A DNA stretch of 64,000 nucleotides from Pistricoccus aurantiacus (GCF_042682565.1 NZ_JBHUIC010000008.1); one strand, 5' to 3'; positions 1 to 9,332 are shown, numbered from the stretch's first letter. Notes: a model not told the origin generated them from the letters alone. Program-made: numbers and translations.

Positions 1-2543
1 CTGTCGGTGGCGGACAACTCGACGGTCACCGGATCGAGACTGTCGCTGACCTGAGTGGCGACCGACGTGTCGTCCACCTGCAGGTCTTCCAGACTGCCCG
101 GGGTGTTCGCGGTGATGACATTGCCGCCGCCGTCGATTTCCTCCGCGCCGGTGATTCTGGCCGTCACCTCGCCGGCATCGACGTAGACGTCATCCGCCGG
201 CGCGGCAACCCTGATCTCGCCGCTGGACTCGCCGACGGCCAGGGTAATCGTCTCGCCGTTATTCAACTGAACGCGAATGGCGTTATTGGCGCTGACCGCA
301 TTGCCCTCCGCGTCCACCAGATTGGCGGTATAGGTGATCTCGCCGCCTTCGACGACGCTGTCAGTAGCGGTCAAGACCACGCTGACCGTATCGATGCTGT
401 CATTCACCTGAGTGGCGACCGGCGTGGCGTCCACCTGCAGGGCTTCCAGGCTCCCCGGCGTGCCCGCCGCTATCGGGCTGCCGTTCGCGTCCACTTCCCG
501 AGCGCCGGTGATACGGTCGGTGATCGTCTGCGGATCGACGTAGACGTCGTCGTCCAGGGGAATATCCAAGGTACCGCTGGTCTGGCCGGCGGGGATGGTG
601 ATGGTTCCGCCGCTCTCCAGGGTGACCTGGATATCGTTGACCGCCGGCCCGCCATCCAGGCGGGCGGTATAGGTGATGGCGCCGCTTTCCAGGACGCTGT
701 CCGTCGCCGTCAGGGTAACCGTCGAGACGTCGCTATCGTCCCGGGTGACGACTTCCGCCGGGCTGCCGGTATCCACCCGCGCGTAGCCGGAGCCGACGGT
801 ATCGACGATTTCGTAGGTGGTCGTCACATCGCCCTGGATGAGCGCATCGTCGTCCCGGCTGGGCACCGTCACGCTGGCGCTGGTTTCCCCGGCGGGAATC
901 AGGATTTGGGTGCCGTCGTTCAGGGTCAGGGTGACGTCCCGCTCGGCAATATTGTCCATGCTGGCGGTAAGGGTGATGGGTTCCCCTTCGATCACCGGCC
1001 CATCCGCCTCGAGCCGGACCCCGAGCACGACCGGCTTGGCGTCATCGTCGCTACGAACATTACCCGCCGAGTCCCTCACCGTGGCGGTAACGCCGACCTC
1101 CGTATCCCCCGGCGTCACCGGCACCTCGATCTGAATGCCGTTGTCCAGATCCGCCCGGGTCACCGGACGATCGAGCAGCGTGTTGCCATTTCTGTCCACC
1201 ACCCGCAGGGTATCGCCGACCCGGGTACCGTCCTGCAGGGTGACCCGGGCGGTGACGCTGCCGTCCGGGCCGATCTCGGCTTGGGTATAGCCGCCGTCGT
1301 CGCCGGCGCCGATCAGCTCGACGGCGACTCCCGGCGAGACGTTATCCACCGGCCTGGCCGCATCGTCGCGACCGGTATTCCCCGCCGGATCGATCACCCT
1401 GGCGATGACCCCGACCTCCGTATCCCCCGGCGCCACCGGCACTTCGACGTCGACGCCGTTGTCCAGGTCCGCCTGGGTGACCGGACGATCGAGCAGCCTG
1501 TTGCCTTCCCTGTCCACCACCACCAGGGTATCGCCGACCCGGGTGCCGTCTTCCAGGGTGACCCGGGCGGTGACGCTGCCATCCGGGCCGATCTCCGCCT
1601 GGTTGTAGACGCCGTCGTCGCCGGCCCCGGTCAGTTCCACGCTGACCGCCGGGGGGACGTTGTCGATCGGCCTGGCATCGTCGTCACGACCGGTATTGCC
1701 CGCCGGATTGGTCACCGTGGCGGTAACGCCGACCTCCGTATCCCCCGGCGCCACGGGCACCTCGATCTGAATGCCGTTGTCCAGGTCCGCCTGGGTGACC
1801 GGACGATCGAGCAGCCTGTTGCCCTCCTCGTCCACCACCCGCAGGGTATCGCCGACCCGGGTGCCGTCTTCCAGAGTGATCCGGGCGGTGACGCTGCCGT
1901 CCGCGCCGATATCGGTCTGACTGTAGATGCCATCGTCGCCGGCGCCAAGCAGTTCCACCGTCACGCCGGGCTCGTCCTGCTGGGGCCGGGACGCGGCGAT
2001 ATCGAACATGTCTCTCGGCTCGTCCGCCGCGCGGGCGCCGCCCCGCCGCGGCTCCGGCCCCCGGCGCAGTTCGATCCCGTACTGGTACTCCAGCGGATCG
2101 AGCCTTTCCTGAATGCGCGCCACCCGCACGAAGGGGTGTCCCTCGTTGATCCACAGGGAATCGCTATGACTGTTGCTCCCGGGGTTGTCGAGTCTGTCCT
2201 CCGCGCCGTCCGCCGGCTCCGCCATGCTGTTCAACGGATCGTCCTGGCCTTCGACCATGGCTTCCGGCACGCTGTTGCGGGAGTCCTCCCCCTCGTCCGC
2301 GCTTGCCTCGGGGCGCGGCTCTGCGCCATTCCCCGCGACCAGGTCCGCGGGGGTCGTCGCCGAATTTCCGGGCAGCAGGATCGGCTCGCCGCCTTCCGTC
2401 ATCAACACGAGAAGCGTGTTCTCTTCGGTCACCACGGTCCGGTTGGCGTCGATGACGTCGCCGGGTTCGAGCTGGCGCAGGTTGCCGTCGTCGTCGCGTA
2501 TCCAGGCCTGTCCGGAAAGCTCCACCACCGTCATGTCACTCAT
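1..2543 (-). CDS. LapA/BapA-type giant adhesin, N-terminal part (runs off left edge)
   Basis: The minus-strand frame is open from an ATG at 2543 to the window edge, so at least 847 residues are visible and the C-terminus is missing. Residues 1-60 form a short beta-rich N-terminal module (GDVIDANRTVVTEEN, EPILLPGN) resembling the retention modules of LapA-like type I secreted adhesins. An acidic linker follows to about residue 190. Then come three Ig-like repeats of 106 residues, a Calx-beta-like segment, and two LapA-type Ig domains containing TATDSV, YTA and DDVYVD. The gene sits 93 bases behind the HlyD, ABC and TolC genes of its likely secretion machine. Its expected role is cell-surface or biofilm adhesion, secreted in one step. 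No canonical TAAG LapG cleavage site is visible; the nearest double alanines are RAAD (171-174) and DIAAS (181-185). Family call is strong; retention function is inferred. Confidence 0.85.
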   Translation of the reverse strand, partial: MSDMTVVELSGQAWIRDDDGNLRQLEPGDVIDANRTVVTEENTLLVLMTEGGEPILLPGNSATTPADLVAGNGAEPRPEASADEGEDSRNSVPEAMVEGQDDPLNSMAEPADGAEDRLDNPGSNSHSDSLWINEGHPFVRVARIQERLDPLEYQYGIELRRGPEPRRGGARAADEPRDMFDIAASRPQQDEPGVTVELLGAGDDGIYSQTDIGADGSVTARITLEDGTRVGDTLRVVDEEGNRLLDRPVTQADLDNGIQIEVPVAPGDTEVGVTATVTNPAGNTGRDDDARPIDNVPPAVSVELTGAGDDGVYNQAEIGPDGSVTARVTLEDGTRVGDTLVVVDREGNRLLDRPVTQADLDNGVDVEVPVAPGDTEVGVIARVIDPAGNTGRDDAARPVDNVSPGVAVELIGAGDDGGYTQAEIGPDGSVTARVTLQDGTRVGDTLRVVDRNGNTLLDRPVTRADLDNGIQIEVPVTPGDTEVGVTATVRDSAGNVRSDDDAKPVVLGVRLEADGPVIEGEPITLTASMDNIAERDVTLTLNDGTQILIPAGETSASVTVPSRDDDALIQGDVTTTYEIVDTVGSGYARVDTGSPAEVVTRDDSDVSTVTLTATDSVLESGAITYTARLDGGPAVNDIQVTLESGGTITIPAGQTSGTLDIPLDDDVYVDPQTITDRITGAREVDANGSPIAAGTPGSLEALQVDATPVATQVNDSIDTVSVVLTATDSVVEGGEITYTANLVDAEGNAVSANNAIRVQLNNGETITLAVGESSGEIRVAAPADDVYVDAGEVTARITGAEEIDGGGNVITANTPGSLEDLQVDDTSVATQVSDSLDPVTVELSATD
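1017..1970 (-). repeat. Three tandem 318-bp Ig-domain repeats in the adhesin
   Basis: Units start at 1970, 1652 and 1334, an exact 318-base (106-codon) period. Each carries GAGDDG, DGSVTAR, DGTRVGDTL, LLDRPVT, ADLDNG and PGDTEVGV at the same position. The third unit diverges near its end into the following domain. Confidence 0.9.
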
Positions 2544-2636
2544 GGATCACCTCGCTGATTGTTCTTTTCCCGCCGCCCTGCTTATGCGTGTGGATCAGGT
2601 ATTCGTCTCGTCGAAAAGACCTCTCGCCTACCATCC

Positions 2637-4061
2637 TCATCGCTCCCCCAGGGAATTGCCCCAGGCGCGCAGAATGGGCTTGAGCAGGTACTGCATGACC
2701 GTGCGCTTGCCGGTCAGGATGTCCACCTGGGCGGTCATTCCGGGAATCACGTCCAGGGTGGCGGCCTTGCGTTCGTTTTCCAGGGTGCGCACCTTGACCA
2801 GATAGAAGGTGTTGTTGTCCTTGTCGGTAATGGTGTCGGCGCTGATGTTGGTCAATTCCGCGTCGATGCCGCCGTAGATGGCGAAGTCGTAGGCGGTCAG
2901 CTTGATGGTGGCCGGCTGGCCCGGGCGCAGAAAGGCGATGTCCCGCGGCGCGATGCGTGCCTCCATCAGCAGGGTGTCCTCCGTGGGCACGATCTCGACC
3001 ACCTCTTCCCCGGGCTTGGCCACCCCGCCCAGGGTGGTGATGGCCAGGCGCTGCACGATGCCGTCCACCGGGGAACGCACCTCCGCCAGCCGCACCCGGT
3101 CCTGCAGGCCGCTGCTGGCCTCATTGAGGGCCGCCAGTTCGCCGAGGGTCGCCGACAGCTCCTCGCCCCACTCGTTGCGGGCCTGCAGCTCGACCTCGCG
3201 CAGCTCTCCCTCGGCTTCCTTGATCGCGGATTTCAGCCCCGCCACCTGGGCGTCCGCCTGATCGCGCTCCCCCCGGGCGCGAGACACCTCTCGGGACAGT
3301 CGCAGCACCTCGACCTCCGATACCGCCCCGCTTTGCAACAAGGGGCGGGTCAGCCGTAGTTCCTTGCTGGCCATGACCAGCTCCCGGCCGGCGGTGTCCC
3401 GCCGCGATGTCGCCTCCACCAGTTCCGCCCGGCGCTGGGACAGGCGGTCCTCGAGAATCGCCTTCTGCTCTTCCAGGGTCTCGAGGCTGCTTCGATAGAG
3501 ATTACGTTCGCGCTCCATCAACCGAGGCGCCTTTTGCTGCAGGGCTTCCGGGGGCACGAACTCGGTTCCGGTGGCCAGCGCCCGCAGCCGTTCCGCCTTG
3601 GCTTCCAGGGACTGGGCGGTGGCGCGATTTTCCTGCAGGTTGGAAAGAAATCGCGTGGGATCGATACGCATCAAGAGTTGGCCCGCCTCGACCCGCTCCC
3701 CTTCCGCCACCAGGATCGACTGCACCACGCCGCCGTCGAAGGACTGCACCGTCTGCAGCTGGCTGCTGGGGATGACCCGTCCGGTGCCTCGGGTGACCTC
3801 GTCGATGGGCGCGACACAGGCCCACAGAATCAGCGCGACCGTCGCCGTCGCAATGAGATACAGCAGCCAGCGGGCCCGCAGCGGCTCCTGCTGCAGCCGC
3901 GCCCAGTCCGCGTCGCTTTCCCAGTTGCGATTCAAGTGGGCGGCGGACACCCGACGGGCGAACAGCCGGTCGAGGAAGGGACGAAAGGCCTTCTCGCTGC
4001 CGCGGGAGACCTGCCCCAGCGTCTCGAAGCCCCGCTGTTCCGCGCTCTTTCCCCTCGTCAT
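2637..4061 (-). CDS. lapC: Type I secretion periplasmic adaptor, HlyD/LapC family
   Basis: This 474-residue membrane fusion protein would link the inner-membrane ABC transporter to the TolC-like channel. It has a cytoplasmic N-terminus, one membrane segment at about 64-84 (WLLYLIATATVALILWACVA) and a lipoyl-like half-motif after it (GTGRVIPSS, FDGGVVQSILV). A long alpha-helical coiled coil rich in Glu, Arg and Leu spans about 150-310, with the second lipoyl half near VRSPVDGIVQRL. The C-terminal beta-barrel region ends with GMTAQVDILTGKRTV, typical of the family. Its ATG at 4061 overlaps the transporter stop by 4 bases (ATGA), showing translational coupling; a longer upstream reading frame lies inside the ABC gene and is not used. 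The gene symbol follows the LapBCE naming of adhesin exporters. Confidence 0.88.
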   Translation of the reverse strand: MTRGKSAEQRGFETLGQVSRGSEKAFRPFLDRLFARRVSAAHLNRNWESDADWARLQQEPLRARWLLYLIATATVALILWACVAPIDEVTRGTGRVIPSSQLQTVQSFDGGVVQSILVAEGERVEAGQLLMRIDPTRFLSNLQENRATAQSLEAKAERLRALATGTEFVPPEALQQKAPRLMERERNLYRSSLETLEEQKAILEDRLSQRRAELVEATSRRDTAGRELVMASKELRLTRPLLQSGAVSEVEVLRLSREVSRARGERDQADAQVAGLKSAIKEAEGELREVELQARNEWGEELSATLGELAALNEASSGLQDRVRLAEVRSPVDGIVQRLAITTLGGVAKPGEEVVEIVPTEDTLLMEARIAPRDIAFLRPGQPATIKLTAYDFAIYGGIDAELTNISADTITDKDNNTFYLVKVRTLENERKAATLDVIPGMTAQVDILTGKRTVMQYLLKPILRAWGNSLGER

Positions 4062-6268
4062 GTCGCGGCCCTCCCGATGCGGCCCTCGTTCAACGCCTTG
4101 AGCACCTGCTCGCGCGGACCGTCCGCCATTACCCGGCCCGCGTCCATGACCAGGATGCGATCCACCAGGGACAGCAGCGGCGCGCGGTGGGTGACGAGAA
4201 TCAGCGTCTTGCCCTCGCCATAGGCGCGCAGCCGGGTCTTGAGCGCCTCTTCGGCGGCGTGGTCCATGGCGCTGGAGGGCTCGTCCAGCAGCAGGATGGC
4301 CGGGTCGTGAACCACCGCCCGGGCGATGGCCACCGCCTGACGCTGGCCGCCGGAGAGCATGCGCCCGCCTTCCCCCACCGGCAGATCCCACCCCTGGGGG
4401 TGCGCCTTGACCAGCTCCTCGAGCCCGCCGATACGCAGGGCGCGCAGCAGGTCGTCATCCTCGACCGCATCGCTGCCGGCGCCGGCCAGGATGTTGTCCT
4501 TCAGGCTGCCCTGGAACAGACGCACGTCCTGTGGCACCTGGCCGACATGCCGGCGCAGCTGAAGCGGGTCGAGCTGGCGAATGTCCAGCCCGTCGATCGT
4601 CAGGGCGCCTTCCGTGGGCTGATAAAGGCCCAGCAGGAGCTTTTGCAGGGTGGACTTGCCGCAGCCCACCCGGCCCAGAACGGCGATCTTCTCGCCGGGG
4701 GCCAGGGTCAGGGAGACGTCGCTCAGGGTGTTGCGCTGGGCCTGGGGATAGCGAAAGGACAGCCGGTCGCAGCGAATGCCGCCCTCGATCACCGGGCGAT
4801 GAATGAAGGTTCTGTCCTCCGAGCGCTCCTCCGGCTGCGCCATCAGTTCGTCCAGGGCGTCCAGCGCCGTGGCGGATTGATGATACTGAGCCAGCAGCGC
4901 CGCCGCCTGGCTGACCGGCGCCAGCGCCCGGGTGGTCAGCATGTAGGCGGCGATCAGCCCGCCCTGGGTGAGATTGCCGTCGATGATCAGATAGACGCCG
5001 ATGGCGATGACCGCGACCCCGGCGGTCTGCTGGGTCCACTGGGCGACGCTGGTGACGGAGGCGCCGATCATGCGCAGCCGGGCGGTGACCTGGGCCTGAA
5101 AGGCGGTGGCCTTTTCCCAGATGCCCTGGGCCCGGCTCTCGCCGCGCATGGCCTTGACGGTTTCCAGCTGCGCCACGGATTCCACCAGGACGGCGTTGCG
5201 CGCCGCGCTGACCTGCTGGGTGGATTCCGCCAGCTCCCGCAGCTTGCCCTGGGCGGCCAGGGCGTAGAGCAGAATCACCACCATCGCCACCGCCAGAGGA
5301 ATCACCAGGGCGGGACCGATAAGCGCCACGATGGCGAGAAACAGCAGCACGAAGGGCAGATCCACCAGGGCGATGACCGTCGCCGAGCCGATGAAGGCGC
5401 GCACCGACTCGAAGGATTGCAGGGTGGACACGAAGGACCCGGTAGAGGACGGCTGCGTCTCGAGGCGCAGCCCCAGCACCTTGGCCATCAGCGCCGAGGA
5501 CAGTTTTACGTCCGCCCGCCCCGCCGCCAGATCGACGAAAGCGCTGCGCATCAGCCGCATGACCAGATCGAAACACAGCACCAGGAAGATGCCCGCCACC
5601 AGGACCCAGAGGGTCTCCGTGGCATGGTTGGGCACCACCCGGTCGTAGACGTTGAGCACGAACAGCGGCATGGCCAGGGCGAACAGGTTGATCATCACGG
5701 AACCGACGATCACGTCCCGATACAGGCGCCGGTTCTCGCGGATCACCCCCCAGAACCAGTCCTTCCGTTTGCCTCGCCCCTCATTTTCACTTCTGGAATC
5801 CAGCCGCAGCCGCGGCCGCACATAGATGGCCCGGCCGCTGTAGCGCGTCTCGAGGATCTCCAGATCGATACGCGCTTCCGCGTCCCCGAGTTCCGGGAAC
5901 GCCACTCGCGCCATGCCCGCGTCCAGATCCAGCCCCAGCAGCACGCAGGCCCGGCCGGGTTCGAGCAGCAGTACCGCGGGCAGCAGCGGGGGGTTGAGCC
6001 GCTCGAGGGGGCAGGCGACGAGTCTCGCCGTCATGTCCGCTCGGGCCGCCGCGCGAGGAAAGACGCCAGGGGTCAGGCGGCCTGTCGCATCCAGCGGCAG
6101 GCCGGCGGTGAGAGAGACGGGGCTGACCTCGTGATCATGGAATCGGGCAACGGTCAGCAGGGATTCGAGCAGCTCGTCCCGCGGGCCGTCGCTCCCCGCC
6201 GATCCGGCTTGCGGGGTCGGCTCTCTCTTCAAGTTCGTATCCGCCAAGGAGCATTCCTTCCACGCCAA
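4058..6268 (-). CDS. lapB: Type I secretion ABC transporter (LapB-like permease/ATPase)
   Basis: This is a 736-residue fused exporter. Residues about 30-150 are a C39-peptidase-like domain that lacks a catalytic Cys, as in RTX and adhesin exporters, so it should bind substrate rather than cleave it. Membrane segments lie between about 180 and 450 (for example VIVGSVMINLFALAMPLFVL). The nucleotide-binding domain at about 490-730 has Walker A GRVGCGKST, signature LSGGQRQ, Walker B ILLLDEPSSAMD and an H-loop VTHRAP. It would power export of the adjacent Ig-repeat adhesin through the HlyD and TolC partners. The order channel, transporter, adaptor, adhesin fits a dedicated operon. The gap to the TolC-like gene is 18 bases. 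Confidence 0.9.
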   Translation of the reverse strand: MAWKECSLADTNLKREPTPQAGSAGSDGPRDELLESLLTVARFHDHEVSPVSLTAGLPLDATGRLTPGVFPRAAARADMTARLVACPLERLNPPLLPAVLLLEPGRACVLLGLDLDAGMARVAFPELGDAEARIDLEILETRYSGRAIYVRPRLRLDSRSENEGRGKRKDWFWGVIRENRRLYRDVIVGSVMINLFALAMPLFVLNVYDRVVPNHATETLWVLVAGIFLVLCFDLVMRLMRSAFVDLAAGRADVKLSSALMAKVLGLRLETQPSSTGSFVSTLQSFESVRAFIGSATVIALVDLPFVLLFLAIVALIGPALVIPLAVAMVVILLYALAAQGKLRELAESTQQVSAARNAVLVESVAQLETVKAMRGESRAQGIWEKATAFQAQVTARLRMIGASVTSVAQWTQQTAGVAVIAIGVYLIIDGNLTQGGLIAAYMLTTRALAPVSQAAALLAQYHQSATALDALDELMAQPEERSEDRTFIHRPVIEGGIRCDRLSFRYPQAQRNTLSDVSLTLAPGEKIAVLGRVGCGKSTLQKLLLGLYQPTEGALTIDGLDIRQLDPLQLRRHVGQVPQDVRLFQGSLKDNILAGAGSDAVEDDDLLRALRIGGLEELVKAHPQGWDLPVGEGGRMLSGGQRQAVAIARAVVHDPAILLLDEPSSAMDHAAEEALKTRLRAYGEGKTLILVTHRAPLLSLVDRILVMDAGRVMADGPREQVLKALNEGRIGRAAT

Positions 6269-6286
6269 CCGTCGATTTCTTCCGGC

Positions 6287-7807
6287 TCAATCCACGGGGA
6301 AAGGATCGAGGGAAGACGTGTCGGACGCGATCAAGTCATCCAGGCTGTACTGCCGCGCGCCGGTCGGCGGGCAGACGGTTTCCGGATCGATCTCGACGCC
6401 GTCGCTGCCCAGCTCCGCCAGGGTCGGCAGGTCGTCCCGGCGCAGGTCGAGCACCTGGAGCAGCCGGCCCATGGCGGCCAGGGTGCGGGCATCCGCCAGG
6501 CTCACGTTGTACCTGGCGTTGACATGCACACGGCTGGCCTCGAAGTATTCGTTCTCGATATCCAGCAGATCGAGCAGCGAGCGCTGGCCGATATCGAACT
6601 GCTGGCGATAGGCGCCGCGCACCCGGTCGGTGGATTGGCGATGATTGTTGAGATAGGCCAGCTGTTCCCGCAGGCGTCGGGTGTCGTTGTAGGCGATCTG
6701 GGTGGTCTGGCGCAGATCCACGCAGGCCTTGCGCCGCAGGCTGACCGCCTGCTCCACCCGGTCGCTGGCGGCGCGGAAGGAGGCCAGATCGCTGCCGCCG
6801 CGGTAGAGATTCATGCTGGCCACCAGGCCGATGCTGCTGCGGGATTCACGGCCGTCGTCCTCGATGAAGTCGCCGCTGTAGTCCTCGCCCTGATAGGTGC
6901 CGGTGCGCGCCACCAGATCGAGCCGCGGATGAAAGCGGGATCTGGCGGCCTCGCGCTCCGCGCGGCTGGCGGCGATGTCCTCGATGGCGGCGTGAAAATC
7001 CGGGCTGCCTTCGTAGGCCATGATCAAGGCCTGGGAAACGTCTTTCGGCAGCCGTGCCTCGAAGTCCGGCGCCTCGGCCAAAGTGGCCGGCGGCAGCTCG
7101 CCGATCAGGCGCTGATAGCGGGCGGAGACGTCGTGCAGGTTGGAGGCTTCGGTCAGCAGGTTGGATTCCGCCAGAGCCAGGCGTCCCTGAATCTGCTGCA
7201 GATCGACGCCGCGACCGGCGCCGGAGCGGGTGCGTTCATCGATCTGGCGGTAAACGCGCCGGTGACGCTCGTAGTTGTCGCGGCCCAGTTTCACCAGATC
7301 CCGATGGCGCTTCACGTCCAGATAGGCTCGAGCGGCTTCCAACGCCGTATTCTCGCTAGTTCCCAGCAGTTCGTAGTAGCGCACCAGTTCGGCTCGATCC
7401 AGCTTTTCCACCTGGCTGCGGGTGGCGAAGCCGTCGTAAATCATCTGGCGCAGGCTCAGCTCCGCGTAGTCGGTATCATAGCTGCCTCGATCGTCATCGC
7501 TGCGATTCTCGAGCCCCACCCCGGCATTCACGTCAACCCGCGGCAGGTAACCGCCTCGGGCGATCTCCGTATCGTGGCCCGCCGCCTGAAAAGCGTGCCA
7601 GGCCGCCTGGACCTCCGGATTGCTGGCGATGGCACGCTCCACTACCGCTGTCAGATCCGCGGAACCATAGGAAGCGGTATCCGGTGGCAAGGTTTCCTGG
7701 GCAATCGCGGAACAAGGTAGCAACAGCGCTGTGGAGCCTAAGGAGAAGACCCGCCTCCAGTATTTCGATGCTCGAGAAGCGAGGATACGGCAATGGTTGA
7801 TATTCAT
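6287..7807 (-). CDS. lapE: TolC-family outer membrane channel (LapE-like)
   Basis: This 506-residue precursor has a Sec signal ending near AIAQE (about residue 36). It carries the two repeated helical halves of outer membrane efflux proteins, with typical phrases AARAYLDVKRH and LLDLLDIENEYFEA. The conserved N-terminal segment AIASNPEVQAAWHAFQAAGHD suits a type I secretion TolC. It is the first gene of the leftward operon with the ABC transporter, the adaptor and the adhesin, so it most likely forms their exit duct. No lapD or lapG homologue follows inside the window. The start at 7807 fits the signal peptide. Confidence 0.88.
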   Translation of the reverse strand: MNINHCRILASRASKYWRRVFSLGSTALLLPCSAIAQETLPPDTASYGSADLTAVVERAIASNPEVQAAWHAFQAAGHDTEIARGGYLPRVDVNAGVGLENRSDDDRGSYDTDYAELSLRQMIYDGFATRSQVEKLDRAELVRYYELLGTSENTALEAARAYLDVKRHRDLVKLGRDNYERHRRVYRQIDERTRSGAGRGVDLQQIQGRLALAESNLLTEASNLHDVSARYQRLIGELPPATLAEAPDFEARLPKDVSQALIMAYEGSPDFHAAIEDIAASRAEREAARSRFHPRLDLVARTGTYQGEDYSGDFIEDDGRESRSSIGLVASMNLYRGGSDLASFRAASDRVEQAVSLRRKACVDLRQTTQIAYNDTRRLREQLAYLNNHRQSTDRVRGAYRQQFDIGQRSLLDLLDIENEYFEASRVHVNARYNVSLADARTLAAMGRLLQVLDLRRDDLPTLAELGSDGVEIDPETVCPPTGARQYSLDDLIASDTSSLDPFPVD

Positions 7808-7906
7808 TGTTGATGCCTATCCGTTGATGAAAGATTGGCGGATAACGCAGGTCATCCGCCCTTGAAATGAGCGCGATAAGCAGTTGATGGCAAGAGCTTA
7901 AAATCA

Positions 7907-7949
7907 TTAGCTCAATTGCTAATTAATTAGCTCTAATATAGTACGTCAA
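7907..7949 (-). promoter_or_regulatory. Candidate promoter and inverted repeat of the lap-like operon
   Basis: On the minus strand TTGACG (7944-7949) is followed after 17 bases by TTAATT (7921-7926), a plausible sigma-70 promoter about 110 bases before the TolC-like start. The inverted repeat TTAGC-N6-GCTAA (7907-7922) lies just downstream, over the likely transcription start, where a repressor could sit. No experimental support. Confidence 0.4.
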
Positions 7950-8109
7950 TAGATTAGATACCTAGTCAAAAAACTCTATAAAATTAACAATTTTTTACAT
8001 AAAAATTTTATTTATTTGAAACTTAAAATACTAAAAAATTAACAATAAAGATGATCAAACAACTACGCCGCGACACGCTGGATCACGTTGAGGGAAACGG
8101 AAACGCCAA

Positions 8110-8129
8110 CGGACGCCGAAAGGCGTCCG
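8110..8129 (-). terminator. Hairpin downstream of purK
   Basis: CGGACGCC-GAAA-GGCGTCCG forms a perfect 8-bp stem with a tetraloop 64 bases past the purK stop. On the minus strand it is not followed by a clean T-run, so it may be a weak or Rho-assisted terminator. Confidence 0.45.
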
Positions 8130-8192
8130 CGGAAAGAGGGCGTGTAATGGAACCTGGCGATCAGGGGTGTCGCCGGCGGGAAATTGAAACGC

Positions 8193-9332
8193 TCAGGGCT
8201 TGAAGCTGAAGCGGGGCTCCGGCGCCTCCGGCAATAGAGCGGCGCAGGCAGCGACTCGTTCCAGCAGTTGTTCATGATCGGGCGCCAGCAGATTGACATG
8301 GCCGAGCTTGCGACCCGCCCGCTCGCTCTTGCCGTAGCGATGCAGGTGGGCATCCTCCAGCGCCAATAGCGCTTCTAGATCTCCCTCCTGGCCGATCACG
8401 TTGACCATGCAGGTGGGCATTCGCGCTCGGGTATCGCCAAGGGGAAGCCCCTGGATCGCCCGCAGATGGTTCTCGAACTGGCTGGTCACCGCGCCGTTCT
8501 GGCTCCAGTGGCCGGAGTTGTGCACCCGGGGCGCCATCTCGTTGGCGAGCAGTCCGCCGTCCCGGGTCTGGAACAGCTCCAGCGCCAGCACGCCCACGTA
8601 ATCGAGCTCATTCAGCAGCGCGCGAATATAGTCTTCCGCGGTCTGCTGAACCGTATCGCTCAAGTCCGGCAGGGGCGCCAGGGAATAGCGCAGAATGCCG
8701 TCCACGTGGACGTTTTCCGCCATCGGATAGAACACCACTTCGCCGTTTCGGCCACGCACGGCAATGATCGACACCTCGCGAACAAAATCCACGAAGGCCT
8801 CGACGATAAGCTGGGAATGGCCGATCTCTTTCCAAGCTTTTTGTGCCTCAGCAGGGCCCCGCAGCACGCTCTGGCCCTTGCCGTCGTAGCCCTCGGTGAC
8901 GGACTTGGCCACCACCGGGCAGCCCAATTCCCGGGCGGCGATTTCGAGAGCCTCGGCGCTATCCACCAGCCGATAGGCGGGGGTAGGAATGTTCAGGCGG
9001 TCGAACAGGGCCTTTTCCTCGCCGCGATGCTGGCAGACCCCCAGCGCTCGGCTGTTGGGGTAGACCGGCTTTTGCGTTTCGATTTCGCGCACCAAGGACA
9101 ACGGCAGGTGTTCGAATTCGAAGGTGACCAGATCCACCTTGGCGAGAAAGTCGTCGAGCTGGCGCCGACGAGCTTCCTCTTTCGAGTCGAGAATCATCAC
9201 GTCACCGATGCCCGCGCTGGGATGGCCCGTGGTATCCAGGAAGACGAAGCGATTGGCCAGCGGGTATCCCGCCAGCGCCAGCATGCGCCCCAATTGCCCT
9301 GCCCCCAGTACGCCTATCGTTGCGTTACTCAC
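8193..9332 (-). CDS. purK: 5-(carboxyamino)imidazole ribonucleotide synthase
   Basis: PurK is an ATP-grasp enzyme that carboxylates aminoimidazole ribonucleotide with bicarbonate and ATP, giving N5-CAIR for PurE in purine synthesis. The 379-residue protein starts with the family nucleotide-fold motif GVLGAGQLGRML. It has the ATP-grasp segments VVAKSVTEGYDGKGQ and EMAPRVHNSGHWSQNG typical of PurK. Length is normal. It follows purE on the same strand with a 50-base gap, the usual purEK operon. No PurR-type operator was recognised upstream. Confidence 0.95.
   Translation of the reverse strand: MSNATIGVLGAGQLGRMLALAGYPLANRFVFLDTTGHPSAGIGDVMILDSKEEARRRQLDDFLAKVDLVTFEFEHLPLSLVREIETQKPVYPNSRALGVCQHRGEEKALFDRLNIPTPAYRLVDSAEALEIAARELGCPVVAKSVTEGYDGKGQSVLRGPAEAQKAWKEIGHSQLIVEAFVDFVREVSIIAVRGRNGEVVFYPMAENVHVDGILRYSLAPLPDLSDTVQQTAEDYIRALLNELDYVGVLALELFQTRDGGLLANEMAPRVHNSGHWSQNGAVTSQFENHLRAIQGLPLGDTRARMPTCMVNVIGQEGDLEALLALEDAHLHRYGKSERAGRKLGHVNLLAPDHEQLLERVAACAALLPEAPEPRFSFKP

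Larger units (their letters stand above)
7808..8192. other. Intergenic region between purK and the adhesin secretion operon
   Basis: These 385 bases contain no plausible gene. About 7895-8060 is strikingly AT-rich against GC-rich surroundings and holds the likely promoter of the leftward secretion operon. The right end carries a hairpin behind purK. The AT-rich block would suit binding by nucleoid proteins, which is inference. Confidence 0.6.

Noticed and set aside
1017..1970. Regular repeats considered as a CRISPR array
   Set aside because: The period is 318 bases, the repeats are contiguous and coding, and no cas genes are present.
906..2558. A 550-codon plus-strand frame with internal repeats
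   Set aside because: It is the antisense of the Ig-repeat adhesin; its repeats merely mirror the 318-base units.
4187..7720. An 1177-codon open frame on the plus strand
   Set aside because: It lies opposite the TolC-like and ABC genes, which have clear family motifs. Its translation is rich in Gly, His, Gln and Arg without any fold signature, the usual result of reading GC-rich coding DNA backwards.
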